A stretch of DNA of 64,000 nt. Origin: Henriciella marina. GTDB lineage: Bacteria; Pseudomonadota; Alphaproteobacteria; Caulobacterales; Hyphomonadaceae. Location: positions 555,051-619,050 of the forward strand of contig NZ_JAPWGW010000002.1 of the NCBI RefSeq assembly GCF_027213945.1. Direction: 5' to 3'. The translations under genes and the position numbers were made by a program. Below the pieces are notes generated by a model. The model was not told where the DNA came from, searched no databases, and was given only the letters and a program-made list of their open reading frames with translations. This document shows positions 19,069 to 28,988 of the stretch, one piece after another; position 1 is the stretch's first letter, and each line of letters starts with the position of its first letter.

Positions 19069-19947
19069 ATGGCTATGAATGACGGTTGCGAGCGAGAAAT
19101 CCAAGCAAGTGGTCTGACACTGACCTGTTCCGCTTACGGTCAGAACTCTGCGCCAACTGTAATATTTGCTCACGGAGGTGGTCAGACTCGCCATGCGTGG
19201 AAAGGCGCAGCCAGATCGCTTGGTCAGCAAGGATTTTATTCTATTGCCCTAGATCTTCGAGGGCACGGCGATAGCGAATGGGCTGAGGATGGCGACTATT
19301 CTCTGGAGGCCTTCGGGCGTGATCTGGTCGCTGTCGCGGAGCAGCTAAGCGACGAAGGGCGTGCACCTCACATTGTCGGCGCCTCGCTCGGCGGGCTCGG
19401 TGCCATGGTCGGTGCTGGCATGCTGCAACCAAAAGCTTTTGCTTCAATCACTTTGGTGGACATTACGCCAAACATGGAAGCTAGCGGCGTCGCAAAGATA
19501 ATCGGCTTTATGGCCGAGCATAGCGTGGATGGATTTGCGACGCTGGAGGAGGCCGCAGATGTTATCGCGCAATATTTACCTCACAGGCCCCGACCGACAG
19601 ATCTTGACGGCTTGCGCAAAAACCTTCGGCAAGGTCAGGACAAACGCTGGCGTTGGCATTGGGACCCGGCCTTCATTCAAGGGGTTATGAAGCGATCAGC
19701 CGTTGAGAGAGCTGGGGACCTTGAGCAATCGGTACGCAACATCACTGTTCCTGTTCATTTGGTGCGTGGACGCATGAGTGAGCTTGTCTCGGAGGCCTCA
19801 GTGCAAAAATTCCAGGCTTTATTGCCTCAAGCCCACTTCACAGATGTTGCTGGTGCGCGACACATGGTGGCTGGCGACAACAACGATGTATTCACCACGG
19901 CTGTCAGTAACTTTCTGCGGCAGCATTCGGAAGTTGTTGAAGCATGA
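19069..19947 (+). CDS. Alpha/beta hydrolase
   Basis: 292 residues with the oxyanion segment AHGGGQTRHAW, the strand-turn LDLRGHGDS, the nucleophile elbow VGASLGGLG (Ser106) and a late catalytic histidine in VAGARHMVAG. There is no signal peptide. GGGGA upstream supports the ATG. It is the first gene of a four-gene operon in which every junction is a 4-base ATGA overlap (thioesterase, adaptor, pump). A paralogue at 33833-34710 is frameshifted. Family logic suggests an esterase, lactonase or C-C hydrolase acting on the compound that the pump exports, but the substrate is unknown. Confidence 0.85.
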   Translation: MAMNDGCEREIQASGLTLTCSAYGQNSAPTVIFAHGGGQTRHAWKGAARSLGQQGFYSIALDLRGHGDSEWAEDGDYSLEAFGRDLVAVAEQLSDEGRAPHIVGASLGGLGAMVGAGMLQPKAFASITLVDITPNMEASGVAKIIGFMAEHSVDGFATLEEAADVIAQYLPHRPRPTDLDGLRKNLRQGQDKRWRWHWDPAFIQGVMKRSAVERAGDLEQSVRNITVPVHLVRGRMSELVSEASVQKFQALLPQAHFTDVAGARHMVAGDNNDVFTTAVSNFLRQHSEVVEA

Positions 19948-20366
19948 GTGCAACTCTGCCTGATCTCGCTTTCGTTCAGCAGGCATTAGAAGCGGCTCCG
20001 TTTCATCGCTGGCTCGGACTCACCGTGACCGAAACAGGCGCGGATGAAATCAAACTGTCTATGCCTTGGCGCGACGAACTCGTATCAAACCCGAAGGTAG
20101 AGTCCGCGCATGGCGGTGTGCTCGCCGCGCTGATCGACCTGACGGGGTTTTACGCTTTGATTGCGACTGGAAATATGCCTCTGGCAACGGCAGATTTACG
20201 TGTTGACTATCATCAACTTGCAACGCCTGGCCCGCTTACAATTGTCGGAAAGGTGGTTCGCCTCGGAGCTACCCTATCCGTGGCGGAGGCCAGTGTTTAC
20301 AGCAGTGACGGCGATTTGCTTTCGAGTGGCAGAGGGGCTTATCGGATGCTTAGGCCGTCAGCATGA
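19944..20366 (+). CDS. Hotdog-fold thioesterase (PaaI-like)
   Basis: 140 residues with hotdog features: PFHRWLGLTVTETGADEI, the active-site region SAHGGVLAALIDLTGFYA, and a C-terminal sheet ending in GRGAYRML. The HGGVLAALID segment matches the PaaI/acyl-CoA thioesterase motif. It probably hydrolyses an acyl- or aryl-CoA thioester. It overlaps both neighbours by 4 bases and has a close paralogue at 33414. Coupling a thioesterase with a hydrolase and an efflux pump is unusual for a plain CoA-salvage enzyme. Confidence 0.85.
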   Translation: MSATLPDLAFVQQALEAAPFHRWLGLTVTETGADEIKLSMPWRDELVSNPKVESAHGGVLAALIDLTGFYALIATGNMPLATADLRVDYHQLATPGPLTIVGKVVRLGATLSVAEASVYSSDGDLLSSGRGAYRMLRPSA

Positions 20367-21475
20367 ACCGGCATTTGTCTTTCCGCGCGCTTATCCTAGT
20401 TTTTCTTTTTGCGTCTTGCTCAAATGAGCGACCTCCGGAGCAAACGGCTGTTGCGGTAGATGAGAGGCCAAAAACTATTGCCCCGATTAAAGTGAGCACA
20501 ACTAGCGCTGAACGCATTGACCTTGCTCAGCCTCTAGTCGCGTCAGGAACAATTGCGGCAAAGCAAACGAGCAACATTGGCGTGCTATCGCAAGGCGTAG
20601 TCGAAAAAATTCATGTCGGAGTTGGTGACCGTGTGAAAAAAGGCCAGGCATTGTTTCAGACGCGACGTATCGACTATCAACAACGACTTTCTGAAGCTGA
20701 AGCCCAACTTGATATTGCAATTGCGGGGTCGGCAAATGCCGAACGTGCGTTTAAAAGATATTCTGTTCTCGTCAATGATGGCTCAGTCTCACGAGCTGCT
20801 TACGAAGATGTTCAAACGGCATTTCAGGTTGCGGCATCGCAGGTCACGCTTCGCCGCACTCAAGTAGCTACCGCGCGGCAGGCGCTAGATGATACGATTG
20901 TTCGCGCGCCCTTCGATGGTGCGGTGACAGCCCGCTACGTCGACGAAGGCGTTTTCATGGCAAATAGTTTCTCTGGAATGGGCAATTCGGCGGTCCTTCA
21001 AATACAAGAGTGCGAGATCGCAGCAGGGATCCTATTTGCGCCGGAATCTGAAGTTGGTCGGTTGCGTCTTGGCTTGCAGGGCAACCTCTATGTCGATGGC
21101 CGGAGTGCACCTATCCCATCAGATATCATTATTTTAAATGATCGAGTTGATCCGCAAGCAAGAACCGTCGAATTCAGAATGGCATTTTTGAATGAGGGAT
21201 GCGCAGTGCGAGCGGGGCAATCAGTGCGGGCGGAAGTGAACGTTGACCCGCGTCCAGCGCTTGTTTTGCCTAGGGCAGTGCTTCAGGGTTCGAGCACTTC
21301 TCCCTATGTCTTTAAAGTTGATGGTGATCGAGCCCGACGAGCATCGATTACGTTTCGAGATATTGATCCAGTTCGAATTGAAATTCTATCGGGCGTGAGT
21401 GAATCCGACTTAATTGTTGTCGACCCTCTAGATGCGATGCGTGACGGCACGGTAGTGGAGACCGACGTTTCATGA
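20363..21475 (+). CDS. RND efflux periplasmic adaptor lipoprotein
   Basis: 370 residues of the membrane-fusion-protein family. A signal peptide ending in LFASC gives a lipoprotein cysteine. A lipoyl/barrel-sandwich half-motif (VEKIHVGVGDRVKKGQ), a helical hairpin (about 110-165) and the second half-motif (DDTIVRAPFDGAVT) follow in order. It links the inner-membrane RND pump encoded next to an outer-membrane channel. No TolC-like gene is present in the window, so the channel must be supplied from elsewhere. Confidence 0.9.
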   Translation: MNRHLSFRALILVFLFASCSNERPPEQTAVAVDERPKTIAPIKVSTTSAERIDLAQPLVASGTIAAKQTSNIGVLSQGVVEKIHVGVGDRVKKGQALFQTRRIDYQQRLSEAEAQLDIAIAGSANAERAFKRYSVLVNDGSVSRAAYEDVQTAFQVAASQVTLRRTQVATARQALDDTIVRAPFDGAVTARYVDEGVFMANSFSGMGNSAVLQIQECEIAAGILFAPESEVGRLRLGLQGNLYVDGRSAPIPSDIIILNDRVDPQARTVEFRMAFLNEGCAVRAGQSVRAEVNVDPRPALVLPRAVLQGSSTSPYVFKVDGDRARRASITFRDIDPVRIEILSGVSESDLIVVDPLDAMRDGTVVETDVS

Positions 21476-24400
21476 TGGGGATCGTCAAGACCTCTATTCG
21501 ACACCCGGTTTTCGCTGTCATGATCATTGCCGCGCTCGTTGGGCTCGGGTGGATTTCCATTGGTCGACTGGGTGTCGATCTGTTTCCAAATGTCGAATTC
21601 CCGTACGTTTCTGTCACGACAACACTTGAGGGTGCTTCGCCTGAAACGATAGAATCTGAAGTGACGGATATTATCGAAGAAAACGTCAACACGATTGATG
21701 GGATCGAAAGCCTGCAATCGTTCAGTAACGAAGGCGTTTCGAGTATCTTAGTCGAGTTTGCGTTGACAACCGATATCAACGTAAAGGTACAAGACGTACG
21801 CGATAAGGTTCAACTCGCATTGGCTGACCTGCCAAGCGACGTTGACCCACCGGTTGTCGATAAAGTTGATCCCGATGCCGCACCCATAATATCGGTTATG
21901 ATTGCTGGTGATATCCCGATCCGGGAGATAACTGCTTTCGCCGATGATATCGCCAAAGACGAGATTCAACGCATCAAGGGTGTGGGATCGGTGTCGATTG
22001 TTGGTGGACGAGACCGAGCTATCCGCGTTTGGCTTGACAACAACCGGATGCGATCATTCGGAGTGACTGCGGATGATGTTCGCATGGCTGTCCAGAGTGA
22101 GCATGCTGAGCTTCCAGGTGGGAGGCTAGAAGTTGCTGGTGGCACTCGCGAGTTCGGCGTCAAAACGTTGGCTGAAGCAACGACGCCAGCAGATTTCGCA
22201 GATCTACCCGTGGCGTATCGAGAAAACGGCGTTGTAATTCATGTTGGCGATGTCGCAAGAGTGGAAGATGGTTTGGAAGACGAACGCTCTGCGGCCTTCC
22301 TCAACGGTCGGCGCGGTGTTTCGCTTGATGTCCGCAAGCAAGCCGGACGAAACACAGTTGAGGTTTCGCGTGCTGTAAAGTCTGTAGCTGAGCGTTTGCG
22401 GACACTCGCCCCGGACGGTGTGGAGATTGTCGTCACACGCGATATTTCGAAATTTGTAGAAAGTTCGATCAAGGACGTCGGACATGACTTGCAGATCGCC
22501 ATGGGGCTGGTGGTCGGCGTAACATTTATCTTCCTTTTGAATGTTCGCGCGACCCTTATCGTTGCTATTGCGATCCCGACCTCTTTGGTGGCAACCTTTT
22601 TCGGCTTCTATCTGATGGGCTTCACGATCAACGTGCTGACCTTACTAGCGCTGACCGTTGCGATTGGACTTCTGGTTGATGATGCCATAGTCGTTGTTGA
22701 ATCCGTCACCACGGAGATTGAGAACGGCAAGCCACCTATGCAGGCGGCTTATGACGGTACGAAAAAGGTAGGATTAGCGGTCTTGGCCGGTACGGCGGCC
22801 ACGCTCGCAGTTTTCGTTCCCATCGCTTTTATGGGTGGTATCGTTGGACGATTTTTCTTCCAGTACGGCTTGGCCATCGTCTTCTCTGTAACCGTTTCTC
22901 TAATTGTAGCTTTGACTTTGACACCCATGCTGGCGTCGCGAATGCTTAAGCATCGAAAAACTACATTCTGGCTCCGCCCGATAGAATTGCTATGGGACCG
23001 TGTTGACGGTGTTTATGGGCACATCGTGTCATGGGCGGTGACCTTTCGATATCCTGTGCTGCTTTTGGCCGCCGGGTCGGTAATTGTCGGCGGATGGTAT
23101 GCCGCGCGCGTGCCGTCTGGCTTCACCTCAAAAGCAGATAGAAGCGAGTTTCAAGGTACAATAGAGCTTCCATTAGGAATTGGAATTACTGCTTCTAGTG
23201 AAGTGGCAAGCAATGTTGCGAGAGCACTGCTAGACGTTGAGCATATTGAAAGTATCTTCATCACGATTGGCGCGGGCGCACAAAGCGATACGAATGTGTT
23301 GTCCCTTTATGCCTCTCTCACACCAAAGTCTGACCGCGCGAAATCTCAATTTTTGATTATGGACGAAGCTCGCGCTGTTATTGCCACGGTCGCGCCGGAC
23401 GCAGTCAAAACATCGGTGCTTGAAGTGCCTTGGGTGAGTGGAACAGGTTCCGGTGGAACGGACATCGATCTAATTCTAAAAGGCCAAAATCTTGAAGAAA
23501 TATCAGATTACGCAGACGAACTGGTACAGCGAATGCGGGCGCACGGTGCGTTTTCCGACCCACGAACCAGTTATCAATCAGGACGACCCGAAGCACAGAT
23601 CCTATTCAACCGACAGCGCGCCGGAGATCAAGGTGTTTCAGCGCGCACGCTTGCGTCTACATCCCGCATTGCTCTGGGTGGTCTCAACGTCGCGAGCTTT
23701 GAAGATGGCGGGAAGCGTTATGATGTGCGCTTGAGATTGGACGACCTTCAGCGCGAAACCATTAGCGATCTATCGCGTGTTCAAGTGCGCGGAGTCGACG
23801 GTCGTCTTGTAGATGTTGCATCAGTTGCAAAGATACAGTTTGCGTCCGGACCTGCGCAGATCGACAGAAAAGATCGCTCTCGGAAAGTGTCCGTATTGGC
23901 GATCACGGCAACAGGATCATCCTTGGGTGAAGCTTCTGGAGCACTGCTCCAGATGATTGACGATGTGCCTCCACCGCCGGGCATAACATTCGAAATGGGG
24001 GGCATGGCTAAGAACATGGCTGAGACTGCAGATGCAATCGGATTTGCGCTGTTATTTGCCTGTATTGTTCTCTACATGGTTCTGGCAAGCCAATTCAATT
24101 CTTTCGTACAGCCTTTAATCATTATGCTGACAGCACCGCTTAGTTTTTCCGGCGCGTTCGCAGGTCTTTACTACTTTGGATTGGAATCGTCTCTGTTTGC
24201 CCAGATCGGCCTAATTGGGCTGATGGGTATCGTGATGAAAAATGGCATTCTTCTTGTCGACCGCGCCAATCAGCTCATGGAAGAGGGCGTGCCTAGCGGC
24301 GATGCAATCAGACGAGCCTGTCCTGAACGCCTTCGCCCAGTATTAATGACAGCTCTTTCAGCGATCTTCGGGATGGTTCCTGTCGCCTTGGCGACATCGG

Positions 24401-24615
24401 ATGGTGCCGAATGGAGAAACGCCTTGGGAGCATTGCTGATTGGCGGCTTGTCGACTTCAACGATATTGACGTTACTCGTTGTTCCGGCAGCGTACGTGAT
24501 ACCAAGAGATATCGCTAATGTTGCAAAGTGGATTTGGCGACTGTTTTCCCGGACCGTGCTTGGCAAGCGGGGAGCGGGTGTTTCTCCAACTCAGGCGCAG
24601 CGCATCGATCAGTGA
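21472..24615 (+). CDS. RND-family efflux pump (HAE1 type)
   Basis: 1047 residues, full length for a proton-driven RND transporter. An N-terminal membrane helix and a large periplasmic loop precede a helix with the proton-relay pair Asp403-Asp404 (GLLVDDAIVV). The partner lysine region is GIVMKNGILLVDRAN. A second periplasmic loop and a second helix block follow. With the adjacent adaptor it should export hydrophobic or amphipathic compounds. It is translationally coupled to the adaptor by an ATGA overlap. Control is probably by the divergent MarR protein at 18524. Confidence 0.93.
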   Translation: MMGIVKTSIRHPVFAVMIIAALVGLGWISIGRLGVDLFPNVEFPYVSVTTTLEGASPETIESEVTDIIEENVNTIDGIESLQSFSNEGVSSILVEFALTTDINVKVQDVRDKVQLALADLPSDVDPPVVDKVDPDAAPIISVMIAGDIPIREITAFADDIAKDEIQRIKGVGSVSIVGGRDRAIRVWLDNNRMRSFGVTADDVRMAVQSEHAELPGGRLEVAGGTREFGVKTLAEATTPADFADLPVAYRENGVVIHVGDVARVEDGLEDERSAAFLNGRRGVSLDVRKQAGRNTVEVSRAVKSVAERLRTLAPDGVEIVVTRDISKFVESSIKDVGHDLQIAMGLVVGVTFIFLLNVRATLIVAIAIPTSLVATFFGFYLMGFTINVLTLLALTVAIGLLVDDAIVVVESVTTEIENGKPPMQAAYDGTKKVGLAVLAGTAATLAVFVPIAFMGGIVGRFFFQYGLAIVFSVTVSLIVALTLTPMLASRMLKHRKTTFWLRPIELLWDRVDGVYGHIVSWAVTFRYPVLLLAAGSVIVGGWYAARVPSGFTSKADRSEFQGTIELPLGIGITASSEVASNVARALLDVEHIESIFITIGAGAQSDTNVLSLYASLTPKSDRAKSQFLIMDEARAVIATVAPDAVKTSVLEVPWVSGTGSGGTDIDLILKGQNLEEISDYADELVQRMRAHGAFSDPRTSYQSGRPEAQILFNRQRAGDQGVSARTLASTSRIALGGLNVASFEDGGKRYDVRLRLDDLQRETISDLSRVQVRGVDGRLVDVASVAKIQFASGPAQIDRKDRSRKVSVLAITATGSSLGEASGALLQMIDDVPPPPGITFEMGGMAKNMAETADAIGFALLFACIVLYMVLASQFNSFVQPLIIMLTAPLSFSGAFAGLYYFGLESSLFAQIGLIGLMGIVMKNGILLVDRANQLMEEGVPSGDAIRRACPERLRPVLMTALSAIFGMVPVALATSDGAEWRNALGALLIGGLSTSTILTLLVVPAAYVIPRDIANVAKWIWRLFSRTVLGKRGAGVSPTQAQRIDQ

Positions 24616-24697
24616 CATGGAGCGATCTGGATTGTGTGTCAGACAAATGTAAACTCGTCTCTGCTAGTCGACGAAAATGCCGGTTTAGGCAGCGAGA

Positions 24698-25515
24698 GGT
24701 GCTGTCAGTCTAATGCAATCCCGTCTCCAGCAACTCTAGCCGCACTCTGCCCTATCCAGCCAGAAGCTGACGCCATTCAAGGAGAGCGGCATCTCGTTTC
24801 GTTTTGAAGGTCTGGCGGTGGTTGATGTGGCGATCAAGGTTGAAATGATTGTGAAACGAAGCGTAGGTTGAGGCGAATTTCTGCAGGTTGGACATTCGCC
24901 TGAACCTCAGCATCGCTCGCTCTCGTCGGCGGAATGGTAAGTGCGAATTTTCCGCTCGATTATTGAGGTGACGACCGACCTCCTGGCGATCGATGTTCCC
25001 GATGTCTTTCATTGCCGCACCATAAGATCTCAGCCTATCGGTCACGACGGTCCTTGGCGCGCCGAATCGCTTCATTGCTTTCTTCAGGAACAGCAAAGCC
25101 GCTGATTTATCGCGTGTTTTCGTAACGTAGCTCTCGAGGACTTCGCCCTCATGGTCGACAGCTCGCCAGAGATAGTGGGTCTCGCCATTGATCTTCACGA
25201 AGACCTCATCGAGATGCCATTGCCACTGGGTGATCTGTCTCATGTAGCTGGCTCGACGCACCCGGATCTTGCCCGCGAACATGGGCCCGAAACGATCAAC
25301 CCAGAGCCGTACGCTTTCGTAGCAAACATCGACTCCGCGCTCATGCAGAAGATCTTCGACATTCCGAAGCGAGAGCGGGAAACGCACATACATCATCACC
25401 GCAAGCTGGATGATCTCGGGCGATGTTTTGAAATATCGGAACGGATCTCGGGACATCCCGAAACGCTAACCGACCTGCCCTACCCGCTCAATCGCTCGGT
25501 TGCGCTGACAATGCC
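24698..25515 (-). mobile_element. IS6-family insertion sequence, copy 2
   Basis: 818 bases, the same length and end sequences as copy 1 (GGTGCTGTCAG at left; right end read inward GGCATTGTCAG). The outer 8-base flanks (CAGCGAGA and TCGGAATG) do not match each other or those of copy 1. Its right end abuts two further IS6 fragments. Confidence 0.85.
24752..25456 (-). CDS. IS6-family transposase
   Basis: 234 residues, close to the copy-1 enzyme but with scattered substitutions. The DDE residues are in WHLDEVFVK, VVTDRLRSYG and NNRAENSHL. The frame is intact, so this copy could be active and could act on the related ends in the island. Confidence 0.9.
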   Translation of the reverse strand: MSRDPFRYFKTSPEIIQLAVMMYVRFPLSLRNVEDLLHERGVDVCYESVRLWVDRFGPMFAGKIRVRRASYMRQITQWQWHLDEVFVKINGETHYLWRAVDHEGEVLESYVTKTRDKSAALLFLKKAMKRFGAPRTVVTDRLRSYGAAMKDIGNIDRQEVGRHLNNRAENSHLPFRRRERAMLRFRRMSNLQKFASTYASFHNHFNLDRHINHRQTFKTKRDAALLEWRQLLAG

Positions 25516-25595
25516 TCGGAATGGATTGCGGGGCATCCGGCGATGCTAGCCAAGACGGCCGACGGGCTCAATCGGCCAGTTCCCCTGACAATACC
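25516..25595 (-). mobile_element. IS6 right-end fragment
   Basis: An 80-base stretch matching only the right tail of the IS6 element, ending in a CCCCTGACAATACC terminus. It directly follows the right end of copy 2, showing nested insertion or IS-mediated deletion. Confidence 0.7.
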
Positions 25596-25800
25596 CTCTC
25601 ATGGCAGACGTCAATTCCACGCTCGTGAAGGAGGTCTTCGACGTTGCGAAGGGACAGCGGAAAACGAACGTACATCATGACCGCGAGCTGGATAATTTCG
25701 CGAGATGTCTTGAAGTAAAGAAACGGGTTTTGGGACATGCAGGCAACGCTAGTCGGGTCGGCTTGCCTGTTCAATTGGCCTGTTCTCCTGACAACACCAG
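25596..25800 (-). pseudogene. Truncated IS6 transposase gene with right end
   Basis: The first ~50 codons of an IS6 transposase (QNPFLYFKTSREIIQL through ERGIDVCHE) are followed abruptly by the right end of the preceding fragment. The element end CTCCTGACAACACC lies at about 25800. Catalytic residues are absent, so it is inactive. Confidence 0.75.
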
Positions 25801-25887
25801 CCGAGGGGCTCAGGTCACTGACAATGCCGGGCCAAGCCGAAATAACACCGGCTTGGCCCCACTTGGTATGCCTGAATGTAATCTACA

Positions 25888-28809
25888 CTACCACGACTTT
25901 GAAATCGTCACCCCGTAAAGGGCTGGCTCAGTCAAGAATGCATTGCTGTAGAGTCCGGGACTGTCATCTTGCAGATAGGCCCCTGTAATGACCTCCTCAT
26001 CAAACAGGTTCTTCGCAAATGCCTCAATTTGCAGACCAGATTCTGTATTCGCTAACACAAGAGAAAGGTTGAAGTTTTCCCAGCTATCGATCTGATCGCG
26101 TCCAACGTTCCAGATGCGTGAAAAGCTGTCTGCCTGATAGTAGTAATCTCCTCGCACCGTCAATTTCCAGTCGCTGTTTCCTAGTGCGGACCAAGTATAT
26201 TCTGCGGCCAAGTTTAATGTGGTATCAGGTGCGCCAGGAAGATTGTTACCACGCAAATCTTTGTTGACGCCGTCAAAGGGCGTGAGAGCACCGACCGCAC
26301 GGGTCGCCCCATCCCCGTCCATGTAGGATACATTACCTAGACCAAACGCGGCTTCCTGGCCTGCAAAGTTCCCAAGACAAAGACCTGCAGTACTGCCGGG
26401 TGCGAGTTGACCGGCCGCGATCGCGCCTAGCACGGTCGCATAACCTTGGGCTGATACAACACAGTTTGAGTAGTTGGCTGCGTTTTTGATAACAACGAAG
26501 TCTGGGTTGCTCGCTGTGCGGTCCAGAACGTCAATCGCGAATACATCTACAAGCTCTGTCTCCAGCAAGCCTAAGTTGGCGGTCAGAAGCCAGTTGTCTG
26601 CAGGGCTCCAGAGATATTCAACCTCCAAGCCATACAGTTCAGCATCCACGTTAAAGTTGACGGACGCCCGGTTGATTACCTGAGTAATCTGATAGTCGGT
26701 ATAGTCATAGTAAAAGCCGGTTAGATTGAGTTGCTGCGTGCCTTCGGCGAACAGATTCTTGGTTCCCACCTCGTAAGCATTGATAAATTCAGGTTCGAAG
26801 GTGTTCGGAAACGCATTGGCGTTTTCCGCGGGCTGTGGCGGATTAATCCCACCGCCCTTATACCCCCTGGAATAAAACCCATAAAGCAGAGTATCATCTG
26901 TAAATGAGAAATTTGGCGACCAATCAACGCCGGCGCGACCAGTCACTTCCTCAAATTCTACTTCGAAGATTCCATCGACGGTTCCATCGAGTTCCGCTTC
27001 TGTTGCCGGGCTCGGAACGGGTGCCGTCGGATCCGGCCGCACCGCATCTGGTGTAAACAGATAAGTCGGAATGTTCTTTTGTGATTTCTCGTCTTTGGTA
27101 TAACGCAATCCCAGTGTGAACGTTAGATCATCGGTGAGGTCGTAATACGTTTCGCCAAACAGAGCCGTAGACTGCAACTCATACGGAGAGACTGTTCTGA
27201 AATAATTCCGGCCTAGCCCGTTAAGCGAGTTCAGAATGTTCGTATCACCATCCACGTTCGACGTATCCAAACTTGCTGGAAAGGGTACGCCAGGGATCGC
27301 AGGAGGACCACCTTGGGCCAAGGATGCGTTGTGCAGTTGCAAAAGTCCGGTCAGCGCGTTGCTTACGAAGTAGTAACCGTCGATTACATCGCTGTTTCCT
27401 GCTTCGTAATCCATATAAATTGCCCCAACATTAAAGTTGAAGGGGCCGTCGAAATCAGATTGCAAGCGCAGTTCTTGCGTAAACGCTTCGCTTGTCGCGC
27501 CGGACGGGTCAGCCACAGTATATAGATTGCTTGGACCAATTTGTGGATCATTGACTACGCCGCCAGGGAAAAGTGCATTGTAAAGATCGATAGAGGGGTT
27601 GATGCCTGGTGGGATGCTGGAAAAGTCATTGAATGTAATTGTGGGCTCGACTTTGGAAACATCTTCGACGGAAATCACAGATGTTTCGTTCCGACTCGTT
27701 AGCGATGTAAACTCAAGTGTGTCGGTGACGTCCCAGCTGAGATTGAGTGTCCAGAGATCCTGTTCGGCCTGGTAGAATGGATCGAACCCAGCCGCGATGG
27801 TCCTAAGGTCCTGGATAGCAGGTGCGGTGAACGCATCACCATTTAGCAGTCCAGCCCTTACAGCCAAGCCACCTGCAAGTGTTGCTACCGAATTCACTGT
27901 ATCGCGAGACTCCGAGAAAGGAGCGCTGAGGCAGCCCTGGGAGGTATATATCTGATCCTCAAATGCGATTGGTATGCCCGCAAAATTAGTGTCTAGCGGG
28001 TCTTTCTTGCACAGTTGCTTACCGGACCGCAGGCGAGCATCTTCCTCTTCAAAATGCTCGTAAAGGAGCCAACCCCTAAATGATTCGGTCGGTTCGAATC
28101 CTAGTGTCGCGCGCACTGACCAAAGATCCCGGTCATCCACATCATTCCCCGTGACCAAATTTTCAACATATCCATCACGCTGTGTGAGCGATCCGGCAAC
28201 ACGTAGCGCAACCCGGTCGCCAAATGGGATGTTTGCCATGCCTTTGGCTTTGATGGTGTTGTAATTGCCGTAGGTAAGGGCGGCGTCCGCCTGGTATTCG
28301 CCAAAGACTGGTTTTGCAGTTATGAGGTTGAAAACCCCACCGGTTGCGTTGCGGCCATACAATGTACCCTGCGGCCCACGCAGAACTTCCACACGTTCTG
28401 TGTCAAAGAACTCTGACTCAAAGAGCCGATTGGACTGAAGCGGCACGTCGTTCTGGTGAATACCGACACCAGCGTCGCCAGACGTGGCTACCACATCTAC
28501 GCCAATGCCTCGAATTTTTAAGTTGAAACCGGTGAATTGACCCTTGGTGAAGGATACGTTGGGGACCGCTTTAGTTAAATCGGGGCCTCCAGTGAGCTGA
28601 AGTCTCTCGATCGCCTCGTCATCGAACGCTGAAACTGCAATTGGAACGTCCTGAACGGATTCCTGAGCCTTCTGTGTGGTCACAACCACCGATTGCAGCG
28701 TTCTGACGCTGTCGCTGTCTTGGGCTTGGGCAGAAAGTCCAGCCCCCAAGCTTGAAATTGAGACGCTACCAAGCAGGCAAACTGTCAACACTTTTCTGGA
28801 TAAATTCAA
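25888..28809 (-). CDS. TonB-dependent outer-membrane receptor, large
   Basis: 973 residues. A TTG start with GGGAGG upstream precedes a signal peptide ending in LSAQAQ. A TonB-box-like region follows (SVVVTTQKAQESVQD), then the plug domain (VEVLRGPQGTLYGRNATGGVF) and a long beta-barrel ending in tryptophan (TISKSW), the aromatic terminus expected of outer-membrane barrels. The plug signature matches receptors often found with sphingomonad catabolic genes. It lies just inside the IS6 remnants and is divergent from the second MarR gene. The ligand is unknown. Confidence 0.92.
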   Translation of the reverse strand: MNLSRKVLTVCLLGSVSISSLGAGLSAQAQDSDSVRTLQSVVVTTQKAQESVQDVPIAVSAFDDEAIERLQLTGGPDLTKAVPNVSFTKGQFTGFNLKIRGIGVDVVATSGDAGVGIHQNDVPLQSNRLFESEFFDTERVEVLRGPQGTLYGRNATGGVFNLITAKPVFGEYQADAALTYGNYNTIKAKGMANIPFGDRVALRVAGSLTQRDGYVENLVTGNDVDDRDLWSVRATLGFEPTESFRGWLLYEHFEEEDARLRSGKQLCKKDPLDTNFAGIPIAFEDQIYTSQGCLSAPFSESRDTVNSVATLAGGLAVRAGLLNGDAFTAPAIQDLRTIAAGFDPFYQAEQDLWTLNLSWDVTDTLEFTSLTSRNETSVISVEDVSKVEPTITFNDFSSIPPGINPSIDLYNALFPGGVVNDPQIGPSNLYTVADPSGATSEAFTQELRLQSDFDGPFNFNVGAIYMDYEAGNSDVIDGYYFVSNALTGLLQLHNASLAQGGPPAIPGVPFPASLDTSNVDGDTNILNSLNGLGRNYFRTVSPYELQSTALFGETYYDLTDDLTFTLGLRYTKDEKSQKNIPTYLFTPDAVRPDPTAPVPSPATEAELDGTVDGIFEVEFEEVTGRAGVDWSPNFSFTDDTLLYGFYSRGYKGGGINPPQPAENANAFPNTFEPEFINAYEVGTKNLFAEGTQQLNLTGFYYDYTDYQITQVINRASVNFNVDAELYGLEVEYLWSPADNWLLTANLGLLETELVDVFAIDVLDRTASNPDFVVIKNAANYSNCVVSAQGYATVLGAIAAGQLAPGSTAGLCLGNFAGQEAAFGLGNVSYMDGDGATRAVGALTPFDGVNKDLRGNNLPGAPDTTLNLAAEYTWSALGNSDWKLTVRGDYYYQADSFSRIWNVGRDQIDSWENFNLSLVLANTESGLQIEAFAKNLFDEEVITGAYLQDDSPGLYSNAFLTEPALYGVTISKSW

Positions 28810-28953
28810 AATGTCCTCCCTCGTTTCGTCCGTCTTATGCGGACTTTATCAGACAAGAACACTTTCCTATTTTATGCAAGCATAACGTTATTATTAGGTA
28901 GGGAATGGGCTAATAGCCCCGTCTTCTCTAAGCCAAAGCGCACACTTTTTGTA

Positions 28954-28982
28954 TTGACACCGATTGTAAGCCGCCATACTGT
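28954..28982 (+). promoter_or_regulatory. Sigma-70-like promoter
   Basis: A consensus -35 TTGACA (28954-28959) and a -10 TACTGT (28977-28982) are separated by 17 bases. The start point would be near 28989, upstream of a hairpin-plus-T-run terminator at 29121. Confidence 0.45.
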
Positions 28983-28988
28983 ATCTAG

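Noticed and set aside
17643..25515. Intact composite transposon with target-site duplication
   Set aside because: The 8-base outer flanks of the two IS6 copies do not match, so a simple single-step composite transposition is not supported.
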